Shown here one piece after another: positions 47,301-59,632 of a stretch of 64,000 bases of DNA. The stretch comes from Climacium dendroides. Its lineage: Eukaryota > Streptophyta > Bryopsida > Hypnales > Climaciaceae. The DNA lies in assembly GCA_950106755.1 (NCBI GenBank), contig OX467092.1, positions 28,488,582 to 28,552,581 of the forward strand, in the 5' to 3' direction. A program made the position numbers and the translations under genes. A model generated the notes under the pieces. It worked only from the letters and a program-made list of their open reading frames with translations. It was not told the DNA's origin and searched no databases. Each line of letters opens with the position of its first letter. Within the stretch, counting starts at the first letter, position 1.

Positions 47301-48173
47301 GATATGCATGTGCCTGACATGCAGAAGGCTCTTGCAAGATTTAAGGATCTAGGAGGAGTGCCTCGGTATGTACTAGATGAGCGTAAGTCGGAAATGGGCC
47401 TTGCCAAGTTTACGACTGCTGTTGAAATGGTTAACGCAGAGAACTGCGTGCAGATTCTTGGTGGGTTTTTTATCGAGGACGTGAGCGACTATCTTATCCA
47501 TATTTCTGTGAAGGAGGACCATATGTCAGTGGACAAGGAGACAGATTATGCTCAGAGCGAGTTTCGGTTTGCATCTTCCATTGCTCGGGAGAGGATTATC
47601 GAGGAGTTTGAAAAAGTTGGCCGTCTGAAGGTAGTGGAATTTTTAGGGGATCATATTGACAGCCGAATGCTTGAGAACACATGGGGGCATCTCTACGAGC
47701 GGGTTGCTCATGTCATTATGAGTCGGGGTGGAAAATTCAAGAGGAAGAGGGTATTCGAGGATCCAGCTGCTGATGGAGGCACTGAGGACTTCATGCAGGA
47801 GAAGCTGACGTTGGTGACGTTTGAGAAAGTTGAGGAGTTGAAGCGGCTTAAAGGGGTTTATTGCAAGCCTTCGAGCCTCAATTTTCAGAGCGTGGATGCA
47901 GTTATTGTTCCGAATACTTTGGTGCAGTTCTTTAAGTACAGTAAGGGCAACCACGGTTACAAAATTCAGGGGTTGAAGGAGTTGGACGAGGCTTTGAAAA
48001 TGGATAGTTACAACGTGTGGTCGTGTGTGCCTGTGGGATCGTTTGAGACAACCAAGTTTCAGAATTGGTTGAATCAGGACGGTACGAAATGCAAGTTTAA
48101 GGATGAGGAGTCAAAAGCCCTGGTGCGAAAGATGCAGCAGTATGTACTGGAGGTCGACTTCAGGGCCTACTAG
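44400..48173 (+). CDS. Crinkler/RHS-like P-loop NTPase
   Basis: A gene with likely exons ending at 44780, at 44896-45163, 45506-45578 and 46621-48173. Exon 4 (about 515 codons) contains the Walker A motif IVLGTAGIGKSLFTIFW, a Walker B-like SSWLIIDGQQE, and WGHLYERVAHVIM further on. This layout resembles the NTPase of retrotransposon-hot-spot and Crinkler (CRN) proteins. Exon 2 (MKDVYFKTESAPP) may be the N-terminal header. Exons 3 and 4 join in phase (GATCAAA|GTGAGT to TTAAG|GTCTTC). The exon 2 to 3 join is not in phase as placed, so another exon or donor is missing. The start codon is uncertain. No stop or frameshift is seen in exon 4, unlike neighbouring transposon genes. Confidence 0.55.
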
Positions 48174-49600
48174 GTCGCAACAAAGAGCGACAAAGACAAA
48201 TGAAAGTCGTTTGGCAGGTGTGTTCACCACGTGTTTGAGGTCGTGAAAAAATCATTCGTTTAGTTGTAATTAGATCTGGTATTAGTTATTCTAATGGAAA
48301 ACTACCATTGATTAGAAACATGACTCTTAAAAGATGTCTTGATTTTCCAGAAGAGTGTAGAGAGCTGTGATTTTTGATGGAGGATGAAATTGTCACGAGT
48401 CTCTCTTGATGACTTATTTTCATGTATGTTTATTTCTTCACTCGTTTCAGCTCTATGTGAAGGGTGCAGGAAGCAGGTCCAGTGAAAGATGTTTGTCCTT
48501 TGTTTTTACAAGCAGTTATGGAATTACGGCAATATTGTAAGTTCCACTCCTAGCATATCCTGCACTGTTTTGATGCATCAAGTCCAATATTAGCGTGATA
48601 TAGTGATCATAGGTATTTTCTGAGGGTTGCCTTTATAGCTACAGTCCTTGATTGCAATCTAATATCCTTCTAGTCATTCATGGATAAGGGTGTTGTGTTT
48701 GCAGGTACTGTGTTGAAACATGGGCAGATTTTGCAAGCTTTCTTTGGATAAGGCATGCTTGAGATTGATTTTGCAAGTTCTCTTAGGATTTTTTAGGCTG
48801 TCATATTGTAACTATGTAACATCTTGCATCATCAATATCTCAGTTCTAATGTCACTTTTTGGTCCAAATGTTTGTGACACATTTTTGGATTTGATGATTA
48901 TGGGTGCATAAATCTCAGAGCAAAATCCTTTGTAAAATTGCATTCCAAAAGGTTGTCTAAATTAACTACAACAGAGCCCTATCAAGATTTGTGATTTGTC
49001 ACATAACCATTACTTATTCATGCAACAATTAAATATGACATGTGACAAAGGGTTGAAATTTCGGGTTTAGGGTTTTAGGGTTTAGGGGTTAGGGGTTACA
49101 GGGGCGTCCCATAGCAAAAATAAGTTCTTGTGTGCCAAAGCTTTTCGCAATGTTAGCATATGGTTAGAATCACAATCCAATAAGAAAGAAAACTGTCTAA
49201 AGCTTTTTTGAAAATTTCAAGTTGTATGAAAGCCCTAAAACCGGAAAGAGGGCTAATTTAGCCCTGTTTTAGCCCTAAACGACCAAGACATATCTTTGTA
49301 ACTTTACAAATCTGATGAATTGAATTAACTGTCCGAATCAACAGAGAGGTACATCAGCATGATGAACTGAATATCCTTAAGATCAGAATTCACAGCTAAG
49401 TTCGTGGCGCAGTGGTATTCCTCACCTAGTAATTAACGTGGTGCACCATGAAAAACTCCAACTCTGAAAATCCAACTAGTACCGCCAAGCACACCCAAGG
49501 TCATCTCCATGGATCATCATCTCTTCGCGCACAACTCCACAGGGCGCTACATCTTGGGCTGCCGAGTGCTGTACCTCCTCCTGGACAAGAAAGGATCCAG
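48174..49600. other. Non-coding, with a short interstitial telomere tract
   Basis: No gene. GGGTTTAGGGTTTTAGGG-type repeats occur at about 49062-49102. CCTAAA-containing phrases surround it. Confidence 0.5.
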
Positions 49601-49601
49601 A

Positions 49602-50464
49602 CACAGTTCTAACTGGCACAGTCTCTGTTAACACCACACAATAAAACACATGAGAGGCTAAATCATTTGAATCACATATAGAAAGAGAGTAAAACGATTG
49701 CTTTCAATATATATGTAATGAATAGGAAGGTCAAAATCACTCCAGCAATTTGCAAAGATTGAAGTAGAGGTCAAACTTGTATGAAACTGAATTGAAGAGC
49801 TTACCTGGAAATCTAGCAAAAAATCCAGTCATGTAACACTCATTTGCACGTTGAGCCCTGGGAGCAAGAACTGTACCAATCACAATGTCCCCCACTTCTG
49901 CAGAATTCACGCCTGTGCTCTCGACAACAGCCTGCACCCAAGGTCCACATTAGCTTAGAGAACCACTTCAGGGAATCCATACTTGCGTATACAAGAGCGC
50001 TAAAAAGACAAGCCCTTTGAACTTATATCCTTGATTATTTAACATCACATGGATGTGGATAATGCTTTTCGGGGATGAGATAATAGATATAGGTTAGGGA
50101 TTAAGTGGTGGGCACTTCAAGATTAACCCAAAAGGAACAACTTTTCAAGTGGCATGGGTCCAGCAACTAACCCCTAAAGGACCAAAGATGTATAACCAAT
50201 TCAATTGATCGAGTTGTAAAAAATGGAATTCAGATGGGAGTCACTTTGTATGGTAAAAAAAGACACAAATTGGACGAAAGGAAGACAGTGTATGACCTAC
50301 TCAAAAGCGCTAAAAAGAACATGAAAACAATTTTTGGTCGTCTAGGATCATTCACACAACACATCACAAGGCTTCTCACCTTAAGGACCGGTGCCAAGAG
50401 GTCATCCAGGTAGGTGTCCTTGAAACCCCCCGTTTCGCTCTGCAAATTGACGTCTGAAACCGCA
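49602..50464 (-). pseudogene. Peroxisomal 3-ketoacyl-CoA thiolase, three-exon fragment
   Basis: Exon pieces 50464-50380, 49931-49805 and 49622-49602 encode GGFKDTYLDDLLAPVLK, VNSAEVGDIVIGTVLAPR and TVPVRTV in the order found in plant thiolases (KAT). Splice sites are kept (CTTAAG|GTGAGA; TTCCAG|GTAAGC). A one-base loss in a G run near 50410 shifts the frame, and similarity stops abruptly after TVPVRTV near 49601. The catalytic part of the enzyme, which acts in peroxisomal beta-oxidation, is absent. This is a captured or duplicated gene fragment, not a working gene. Confidence 0.75.
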
Positions 50465-51742
50465 CTGCACCACAAACAGGATTCAAAGTAAACACTTCAG
50501 TTCAAACAGCAGAGTGCACTTAATATCAACATTGCTCAATGACGCGTTATCTGCTTCATCCCTAAAGGACCAAGGGAGTATGAAACGACCAACTCGATTG
50601 ACCCAACTGAGGGAAAAACAAATTTAGATGTGGCTAAATCTTGCGTCACCAGAATTAATGAAGAATATAGCGTGAGTTGGACAAAATAGAAATGAAATTG
50701 AGAGGATTCCAATCCGTAGCCAAAAGATCTCCCATGAGAAACTCTTTACGACCTTCTCTAAGTTGATGAGGTGACAAGACAGGCTCTCTCTTTGAAACAC
50801 ACATCCTCATTAAAATAAATATCATTCTAACAATAGAAACCACCGCAATCCACGGGAACGAATTCCCTTCCTTAGAGCTTATACCGAAGTGCAAAGAAAC
50901 AAAAGCAAAACTCTCTTGAACACAGAAAGAACTTATGCCACAATGACAACATCATCGAGGAAGTCGGTGGTTTGCGCATATGGTGCACTACCATTACCGG
51001 AACAGATAGACGACTACGAGAGTAACAACAATAACAAAATAATCAAACGATCAACCCTCATTAGTTGCAATCTCACGCGGGGAGAGACCCCTCCAAGAAG
51101 TCGTTCACAACGGAGACCGCACTTCCCCTTGCAGGCATCGCGACGAACAACTTTGCATGAAGATCCGAAGACTACTAGATCAGACCACGACACCTCAGGT
51201 TTGCGACTGAAACAGAGTGACCTTTCGCGGTCAGCTATCAGGAGGTAGAGTCTAACGAACAAGTTCAGAGAGCTACAAGAAAGGAACGAGGAGCCTGGAG
51301 GAGAGAAACGAAGGGAACACCAATGAGATGAATCAATTTCAAGTTGCCAAGAGGGTTGAGAGGAGAAAGGTCGACAGAAGTAAGGGTCAAGAGGCAGGGA
51401 TAGGCAAGGGAAGGATAAACAAACACACATGCGCTTTCACCCGTGCACCAGGCTGCCATCGACAATGTGGCCGTCACATGGACCTACTGATCTATGTATG
51501 TTTAAAGTCAAACTGTGTCCACCCAAACCCCATGAAGAAAGCAGAAATGTAAGAAACAATCGACAGCAAACCGGAATTCACAGATTCCTTACCGCTCCTC
51601 TTCGACCATCTCACTCTTCCTCACCTGGACGCGCACGTGTTCATGGCACTTGCAGCACAACACGCTCATAGACTCAAAGACTCGGCTCCAATCCACCACA
51701 AAGCAACAAAAAACACGCTACCAACTAGGAAGAAGCACTTAC

Positions 51743-52981
51743 CAAGTGCAGCACGTCAATGCTCACATCGTCGGCCTCTACGCCCTCAATGGTTACCAGC
51801 ACGACATTGCTTGCAACATCCCTAGAGTTTTTATTGGTCACAATTTTTCGCTTGTTAGAATACTGCAGATACACCGTCTTCCCGCGAACTTGAGCCGACT
51901 CTGACTCCGACGCATAGTAAGACACCATCGCAATAGCTTGATTCAAATCCAACTGAAAAAGAAAACTCCACAATTAGCCATCTCCCGCAAAAAAAGAACC
52001 ACTTTCCACAACGCCACTCCAAACCCCACATCCCGACAACCACACAAACACCCAAACATCGAAACTACATAGACAAGGCCCCCAACCCCACGGTCAGATA
52101 AGCATGATGCACCACTCACTCACAACAGATGGACAGCGAAACGACACGCGCTACTCCGATTGAGCAATATATCCAGATGCCAAAACAAAACCACGCTTGC
52201 ATTATCATCAAACCGACAAAAATCCGCAGGCGCAACTACCAAAAAGACCTAATCGCCAAGAATACTTGGAATTCCCATCTCTCTTTCGACCGCTCGATTG
52301 AGCCGTCCTTAATTTCCTTCACCGCGAACCCCAAAGTCGATAATGTCAATTTGGCCATGCCCAATGCAATGTACATCTCCCCAATCACAAGCGACAATCA
52401 CGAAATCATGCATCGACACCAGACCTGCTCTGAATCACCATCTTCCTAAACCCCACATGTCCACCTTCCACACCCTCCAATTCCAACTTCGAAACCAACT
52501 GGAATTGCCCATGATCCCCACTAACTCCAACAACACAAGCACGACAACCGAAATCCCACGACTGTAACCGGTACCACCCGAACCCGGACGACAATCCCTT
52601 ACCGCATGGCCACCCCAATCAAGACCACTACAAACCCTAACCCGCCCAAAACCAAGCGAATGGAGCCCCAGGGAGCCCAATTGCAATTAAAGGAGGAATT
52701 GAGTTAGAGGAGAGGAGGCAAAGAAGGCACGATTGAACTCACAAATTCGATGAAGGTGGTTGTGGTTGGCTCCGACGTTGACCTTGGTATTGACTACTTT
52801 GCCGAAGGGCTTGCAGAGCTTGACGAGCTCCTCCTCGATGCACTCCCACGGCAGGTTGCGCATGTGCAGCACCTTCGACGGAGGCTGCGTGTACCGGAAT
52901 TGTGGCTGCCCCGCCGTGGACGCCGGAATACCTCCGCTTCCGCTCCAATCGGGCGAGGGACGCAGCAATCGACAACAGCAA
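51743..52981 (-). pseudogene. Polypyrimidine tract-binding protein, two-exon fragment
   Basis: The exon ending at 52743 encodes the start of RRM1 (TQPPSKVLHMRNLPWECIEE, GKVVNTKVNVGANHNH), with a frameshift just before the final FIEF. The exon at 51952-51743 encodes LNQAIAMVSYYASES, VRGKTVYLQYSN and VLVTIEGVEADDVSIDV, with a perfect donor CACTTG|GTAAGT. This matches plant PTB proteins, nuclear/cytoplasmic splicing regulators. RRM2 onward is missing. The piece lies in the same orientation as the thiolase fragment, 1.3 kb away. Confidence 0.75.
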
Positions 52982-54290
52982 AGGGGAAGTTGCGTTGGCG
53001 GGCGAGCAAGCAACGCTGGTGCAAGATTGAAGAAGGGAGCAACGGATGCGAGCAAGGCGCAGAAGGAGGAAAGGTTAGGGTCCAGGTTGAGAGGACGCGG
53101 CAGCGCCATAGTTGAGGCGTTAGGACGTCGTGGTTGGCGCGGGATCGGAGACGAATTGCAAGCGGTACTTGAGGAAGACGATGGCGATGGCGTTTCCTAC
53201 AACTCGGACTTGTGGAATTCAGAGGAGTAAACCCCCAAACTCTCAAACCCTAGAAGAACACTAGCTCCCCTCCCACGGGAGGGGGAATGTCAAAACCCAC
53301 AGGAAACCCACTCAAAACCCACAGGAAACCATCTCTCCCAGCTAGCGACGAAGCAAGAGCTTGCAAAAAACTTGCAACAGGATTCTGGATGCCCGTGCCG
53401 CAGCAAGAATCTAGAATCGCGGAAGAGATAAGGAACGCTTGGTCAACCACAAACAACGGACGACAGTCACAGACTTCGGAGCCCGATGGAGTGAACGTGC
53501 ACTCCACGTGGACGCATCCTGGCTGTAGATCTATTATAGTGGAAATGCTCTTGGCCATTGGATTTGCCACATAGGAGATGAGATTTGTTACCATAAGCAC
53601 TCTTCAGCGTTGGATTTTCCACATAGGCAACAAATTTCATAGGTGGCACTCTTCAGCTTTGCAATAGCTACATTTAGATAATTTACTTAGTTCGAAAGTA
53701 TTTTAAACATTGAAGATCTAGATTCATCTTCAAATTTGATGATTTGAGAAAAAACATTTTAAACTAGGATTTAGAAAAATATTTTAGAATTGGTATATAG
53801 ATGAAAGATGTAGATTTCAATTTTTAAATGCTATTCATACAGTTAGATCTTCTAATACTATCATCAATCATTTTTTATAAATTTAAAAAAAAAATCAAAA
53901 TTCCTTTTAAATTCAATTATAAGTAAAATATTATTATTTTTTACTTATCTCGTTTTGAACTAAAAGTCAATGCAAATTGATCACTTAACATACTTCCACA
54001 TTTGTAATTTTAGAATTGTATAATATATACTACAATATATATTTTAGAATTGTATAATATATATTATATATACTATTAAACCCTATAATATATTGTATCT
54101 ATTTTGTTTAATTTTTTTCCATTTTGATCAAACAATGGATTTAAGAGGGGTTTTACATTTTGGGAAGGCTTTAAGTATTTTAAATTCCAATAAACATCTA
54201 ACAATCATTTGGAGGATCCTACCTTCAATGCTTGTTGCACCAAAAGGTGATCACAATATTATTTTGAAGCGAACAAATTCTAATCACATT
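52982..54290. other. Non-coding; short tandem phrase near 53570-53660
   Basis: GC-rich upstream sequence of the PTB fragment gives way to AT-rich DNA after 53650. GCACTCTTCAGC plus TTTCCACATAGG recur near 53540-53650. No gene supported. Confidence 0.4.
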
Positions 54291-54299
54291 GCTATTTTC

Positions 54300-55925
54300 A
54301 GGGGTTTATTTTAAAGTTCAATTCAAGGTTTATTTTGGGATATTTTGAGGGATTTATTCGGAGTTGAATTTCAAGGTTTATTTTTAGGGCTTATTTTAAG
54401 GTTTATTTCGGAGGGTTTTAGGGATTTATTTTGGGTTAATTTTAGGGTTCGTTTTGGGGTTTATTTTGAGGGTTTAGGGTAGGGTTTAGGGTTTATTCTG
54501 GGGTTTATTATGAGTTGAATTTCAGGGTTTATTTTTGGGGCTTATTTTGGGGTTTATTTTGAAGGTTTATTTTAGGGGTTTATATCGGGGTTTATTTAGG
54601 GTTTTACTACGAGGTTTACTTCCAGGGTTTTCTAGGGGGGTTTTCTGGGGTTTATTTTGGGGTTTATTATGGGTTGAATTTCAAGGTTTATTTTCAGGGC
54701 ATATTTCAAGGTTTATTTTGGGTTTATTTGAGGGTTTATTTTGAGGTTTATTTTGGGTTTATTTGAGGGTTTATTTTGAGGTTTATTGCAGGGTTTATTT
54801 GAAGGTTTATTTTGAGGTTTATTGCAGGGTTTATTTGAGGGTTTATTTTGGGGTTTATTATAGATTGAATTTCAGAGTTTATATTCAGGGGCTTATTTTG
54901 GGGTTTAGGGTTTCGGGTTTATTTTGGGATTTATTTTGAAGGTTTATTTTGGGGTTTTTTATCGGGGTTTATTTAGAGTTTTACTACGGGGTTTATTTCG
55001 AGGGTTTTCCAGGGCAGGTTTTAAGGGTTCATTTTGGGGTTTATTTTCGGGACATACTTGAAGGTTTATTTCGGGGTTTATTTTGAGGGTTTGTTTTGGG
55101 GGTTTATATCGAGGTTTATTTTGAGGGTTTATTTTGGAGGTTTATACCGAGGTTTATTTAGGATTTTACTACGAGGTTTATTTCGGGGTTTTTCTAGGGG
55201 GGGGTTCAGAGGGCTATTTTGGAGTTTATTATGAGTTAAATTTCAGGGTTTATTTTCCAGGCTTATTCCAAGGTTTATTTCAGGGTTTATTTCAGGGTTT
55301 ATTTTGAGGGTTTATTTTGGGGATTTATATCAAGGATTATTTTGAGGGTTTATTTCAGGGTTTATTTCAGGGTTTATTTTGAGGGTTTATTTTGGGGATT
55401 TATATCAAGGATTATTTTGAGGGTTTATATCAGGGTTTATTTCGGGGGTTTCTCTAGGGATTTTTTCAGGGGTTTATTTTGGGGTTTATTTCAGAAATTA
55501 TTATAGGGTTTATTTTGGGGTTTATTTTAAGGTTTATTTTGGGGTTTATTTTAAGGTTTATTTCGGGGGATTTTCAAGGGTTTATTTCGGAGTTTATATC
55601 AAGGTTCATTTGGGGGTATTTTGAGGGGTTTATTCCAGGTTGAATTTTGAGGCTTATTTTCGAGGTTTATTTTGAGGGGTTTTAGGGTTTTATTTTGGGG
55701 TTTATGTTGGGGTTTATTTTAGGGTTTATTTCAAGGTTCATATGAGGGGGTTTTAGGGGTATATTTTGGGGTTTATTTCAAGATTTATTGTGGGTTTTAT
55801 TTTAGGACTTATTTTCGAGGGTTATTTCAAGGTTTATTCAAGGGTTTATTTTTGGAGTTTATTTGGGGTTTATTTCAAGGTCTATTCCAGGGTTTATTCC
55901 AAGGTTTATTCAAGGAAAAGCGTTG
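54300..55925 (+). repeat. GT-rich minisatellite, GGTTTATTTTG unit
   Basis: About 1.6 kb of degenerate 10-13 base units (GGGTTTATTTTGAG, GGTTTATTTCAAG and similar). Larger blocks also recur: TTGAATTTCAAGG and TTACTACGAGGTTTA each appear several times. Reading frames at 54535, 55034 and 55766 are by-products. The G-rich strand has the same polarity as the terminal TTTAGGG array. Confidence 0.85.
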
Positions 55926-57289
55926 AGTCATACAGTAAACATCTGGTTTTCAGCAGAAAAAAGGGGGATAGAATGAGCAAGTTCCAAAAACAATAAGTCA
56001 TGAAAGGACACCAGTTCATCGTAATCGATATAAACTTCTCTATTTCCCACATTGGTAGAGAAAGAAATAATTTCCATTGATGAAGACGATGGATATTTTG
56101 ATTGTTTCTATAGAAGAGGACAGGAAATAACAAATGAGCTTGGGAATATCAGACTTGACCTCTTACTGTAAACTAGATGCAATTGCGAAATCAATTGTCT
56201 CTAGTAAGCGTCTCCTAAGTATAATCAATTTCAATTACAGATGCAGTTCCAACACTAACCACCAAGTAAATTCCAGGAAGACAAACTCAAATTTCACTAT
56301 TAATATTAGATTTAAATTAACCTGGTTACATCATTAACCCACCTAAACTTAATCTTTCCGTTTGTCATTATAGTATGACAAACGACTAATAGGAATTTTA
56401 TGTAAAGCCCTTCCAAATTCCAATTACGGTTAAGGATTTCAGGGAAAACTAATAAGCAGAAATCAACAAACAACATTCTTGGCTTTGCATGTATTCAAAG
56501 GCTAGCTTTAACAAAAGTCTTGTATCAAGTCTGTTCTCCAATAAAATAGGGTGCATATCTTCTGCAAGATCAATCACAATGACGCTAACACAGTTTACTT
56601 TCTACATAGCATTTTTATTCAGCCCCTCATGTTGCTTCAATTTCGGGTCCAGGAGAAAATCAAAGTTTAGGGTTAAGCTTTCAAACCAGAGCTGCTTTCA
56701 TTGCTGTAGAAAGAAACGAGGACATAAAAGACAACATACAATTAGATAATTTCATGAATTCTGAGAAGTTTCACTTCATGATTACTTTATATTCAAGAAG
56801 AAAGCTGAAAATACGGGGTAATAGATGTACCCCTAACTGACCTCAATTTCAAAAACTCCCTCTTAGAAGACTCACAAACGGAAGCCATTACATTCCTTAG
56901 GATTCACCATCAAGTACATCTGCATTGAAACACAAAAGCTTTAGACTAAAATTATTTCAATTTGAAATACATCCATAAGTTAGTAAGAATGAAAAGTAAG
57001 ATTCAGAGATTTTATATAATGAATAATTAAAATTAATTGAAATTTCCAATTTTGTCACCTTTTTATAATTCAGAGTTTTTTTCGATTTGTATTTTCTCAC
57101 TTTTAGTATTAAAACATAGTGTAATTGAAACTGTAGCAATGGACCAAAATCTGGTCTATTCAATTCACAATATTTAACACTAAAAAAATTAAATACAAAA
57201 GGAACTCCCAGAAATGGAATTTATCTCTTACTTAAAACACAATAAATAAAATTTATACACAAGAAATAATATCTAAGAACTACCAGAGG
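55926..57289. other. AT-rich, no gene seen
   Basis: No supported frame. A diverged third copy of the following duplication may lie at about 57000-57200 (CTGTAGCAATGGACCAAAAT). Confidence 0.45.
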
Positions 57290-57808
57290 AAATGAATGAA
57301 AAAGAATGTAATTTCGAGATTTTCGTTATTTCTCTTTCAATATTTTTATTTCTGAAATATAATGAATTTGAAACTGCAGCACGGACCCCAATTGGGTCTG
57401 TGCGCTGTACTCAAGTCATATTATTCAAAAATAAAAATATTCAAACAAAAATAAAAATAAACCCGAAACCCACGAAGAGTAAATGCATGTAAGAAATATA
57501 AGTTTCATCAGTAACTATAATAAGTTCCAGCACTTGTCTTGTTGTGAAGGAAATGAATGAAAAAGAAAGTAATTTCGAGATTTTCCTTATTTCTCTTTGA
57601 ATATTTTTATTTCTGAAATATAATGAATTTGAAACTGCAGCACGGACCCCAATTGGGTCTGTGTGCTGTACTCAAGTCATATTATTCAAAAATAAAAATA
57701 TTCAAACAAAAATAAAAATAAACCCAAAACCCATGAAGATGAAGTGCATGTAAGAAATATAAGCCTCACCGGTAACTATAATAAGTTCCAGCACTTGTCT
57801 CGTTGTGA
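57290..57808. repeat. Tandem duplication of ~258 bp
   Basis: 57290-57548 and 57549-57808 are almost identical. Each contains a dyad CAGCACGGACCCCAATTGGG reading into TCTGTGYGCTG and ends CCAGCACTTGTCTYGTTGTG. Confidence 0.9.
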
Positions 57809-58004
57809 AGGAGCAAATGCAGAGGTTGTCTGCATAGTGGAAGTCTTCCCTTGCTCTGCTGTTGTAAGTCAAATGGACAAATTATGCACTTGTCCACTGT
57901 CCTCATTCTGCCCATCACAATCTATTCCATAAAATGAGGTCCATATGTTTAAGAAAAAATGCAAAATCAATTATAAAGGACCCTGCAATTACCCGTAATC
58001 TTAC

Positions 58005-58171
58005 TTCTTTAATGCGCTCCAGCTCCTTGTCATCATTCAGAAAGAACCCCAGGTACTTGACTACAATATCAATCTGCTAGAATTGCAAAGAAGTTAATTA
58101 AATGTTATCAACAAATCAGAAAATCCGTCAGCAATTTGATCCTCACCAACAAATCCAAAGATGCCTTTGAC
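58005..58171 (-). pseudogene. Tryptophanyl-tRNA synthetase, two short exons
   Basis: 58171-58147 encodes VKGIFGFVG and 58073-58005 encodes IDIVVKYLGFFLNDDKELER, both with acceptor and donor sites (CAG|GTCAAAG, GTTG|GTGAGG; TAGCAG|ATTG, GAA|GTAAGA). The order and spacing fit a cytosolic eukaryotic WRS. Nothing else of the gene was found. Confidence 0.6.
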
Positions 58172-58177
58172 CTGCAG

Positions 58178-58460
58178 TGAAGCCTCGATTTATCATTCAC
58201 TACTTCACCATAAACTCAATTCCAAACTTATCAAAAGCTTCAAAGTGGGGTTGTCCATCAACTTTATGGAGGCTTCTACAATCCCTTAATACCCTTCTCC
58301 TGACATCTCGGAAAGGTCACTCAGAAGGGCCTCAACCATCCTCAAGTGCTCACTCGCTGCTCTCTCATTCTCCACAACGGAAGAGAACTACCTCCTGCTT
58401 CGCATCCTCTCCATCCTCTCCAGGGCTTTTTTAGCCCTGATTTTGACCTAAACGACATAA
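58178..58460 (-). pseudogene. Unassigned exon-like frames
   Basis: The minus strand reads KKALERMERMRSRR, then TAG, FSSVVENERAASEHLRMV and further on HFEAFDKFGIEFMVK. The first part looks helical and charged. No family recognised. It lies among captured exon fragments. Confidence 0.3.
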
Positions 58461-58627
58461 ACAACTCTCCGTGACTTGCATTGAAAATTACTAGTATGAC
58501 ATGCTTAAAAAGTTGCAAGCACCCAACATAGATAATGTAATTCAAAGTAAATATCTAAAGCTCAATCAATAAATCAACGCAACAACCAAATTTAAGGAGC
58601 TGAAGTTACACAGCGCAACCAAAAATT

Positions 58628-58841
58628 CTACGGAAAGGAAGACCTTCCAACAGACCATCTGATAAGATGTAGAGGAACTGTAATTCCTCCACGTGCCTTC
58701 ACGTGTTCGATGAAGGACGAAACAAAAGATTTCTTCGACTAATCCAAAATCATGTAGGTCACATCCTTGACGCATACTTCGTATTCAGGAGTCTCTAGAA
58801 ACGCCACCAAGGCCTTAATGTCAATTAGCGTAACTTTCTCT
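58628..58841 (-). pseudogene. BEACH-domain protein (SPIRRIG-like) exon fragment
   Basis: After acceptor-like TGCAG the frame reads LIDIKALVAFLETPEYEVCV, then KDVTYMILD, TAG, and SFVSSFIEHVKARGGI. This follows the DIKAL(V/I)AFFE ... VLHMVI ... FLEQVNLIGG order of plant BEACH proteins (WDFY/SPIRRIG class). Match is from memory of the family pattern, so moderate confidence. One in-frame TAG. Confidence 0.45.
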
Positions 58842-59632
58842 CTGCATTACATCCCCACACCACTGTACTACTTATCAAGAATTCAATAAGAAATCAAATG
58901 AGGCATTTGAACATCAAAAGCAACAGAATGTCTGATGAATGAAGACCAATTTATGAGATAATCGTCAAGACATGATATAAACTCTTTGATTTCAACGTAT
59001 ATGTGAAATTACCAGGCTCATAGCCGTCATGATGAAAGCAACATCTGAGTACTTCCTCAAAATCATACGTCATCACGAATTGAAACTCATCCAATCATAT
59101 CGCAAAATGAAAACACCACGAAGGACCTGGGTACTTTGATTCTTCTGCAAATACCTCAAAACTCCTTTGGCAAGAAGCAGCACGAGTTGCTAGAACTTTC
59201 ACCGATTCCCAACCGATTCGATTGCTCCGCAAGAACAGCCTTCAAGCCAATGTCTCTTTGATGTATCATCTCTCCAACCGCAGCAATATCATCCTAGTCT
59301 TGTAACCGAACAACAAGTACTCAGATTTTAATTATAAGCAGTATCGGACTTGGCGGGATAACACAAATGAACCTGCTACGGCATGAGAAATAACAAAAAA
59401 GTGGGGTGATGGGCTCTCGACCTGTCGTGATAAGCTTTGTAATGAGTGACATACTGCCAGCTACACCAATAAAAACCGTCATTAAATTCCGCAAGAGACA
59501 GCATCTTGGATTGAAATGTAGCAAAAATAAAAAGTGAGCAAACGTTGATGCATTTGAAGACAAGGACATCAATTTGCTAATAATCAAATTTGAAAAGACC
59601 AATTCTGTGTATAGGAAAGATGAAATCCTCAC

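Noticed and set aside
49430..49500. Possible tRNA gene near the phrase GTTCGTGGCGCAGTGGTA
   Set aside because: No matching acceptor stem or T-arm could be traced downstream.
54535..55996. Gly/Leu/Phe-rich frames in the GT-rich array
   Set aside because: Low-complexity by-products of the minisatellite.
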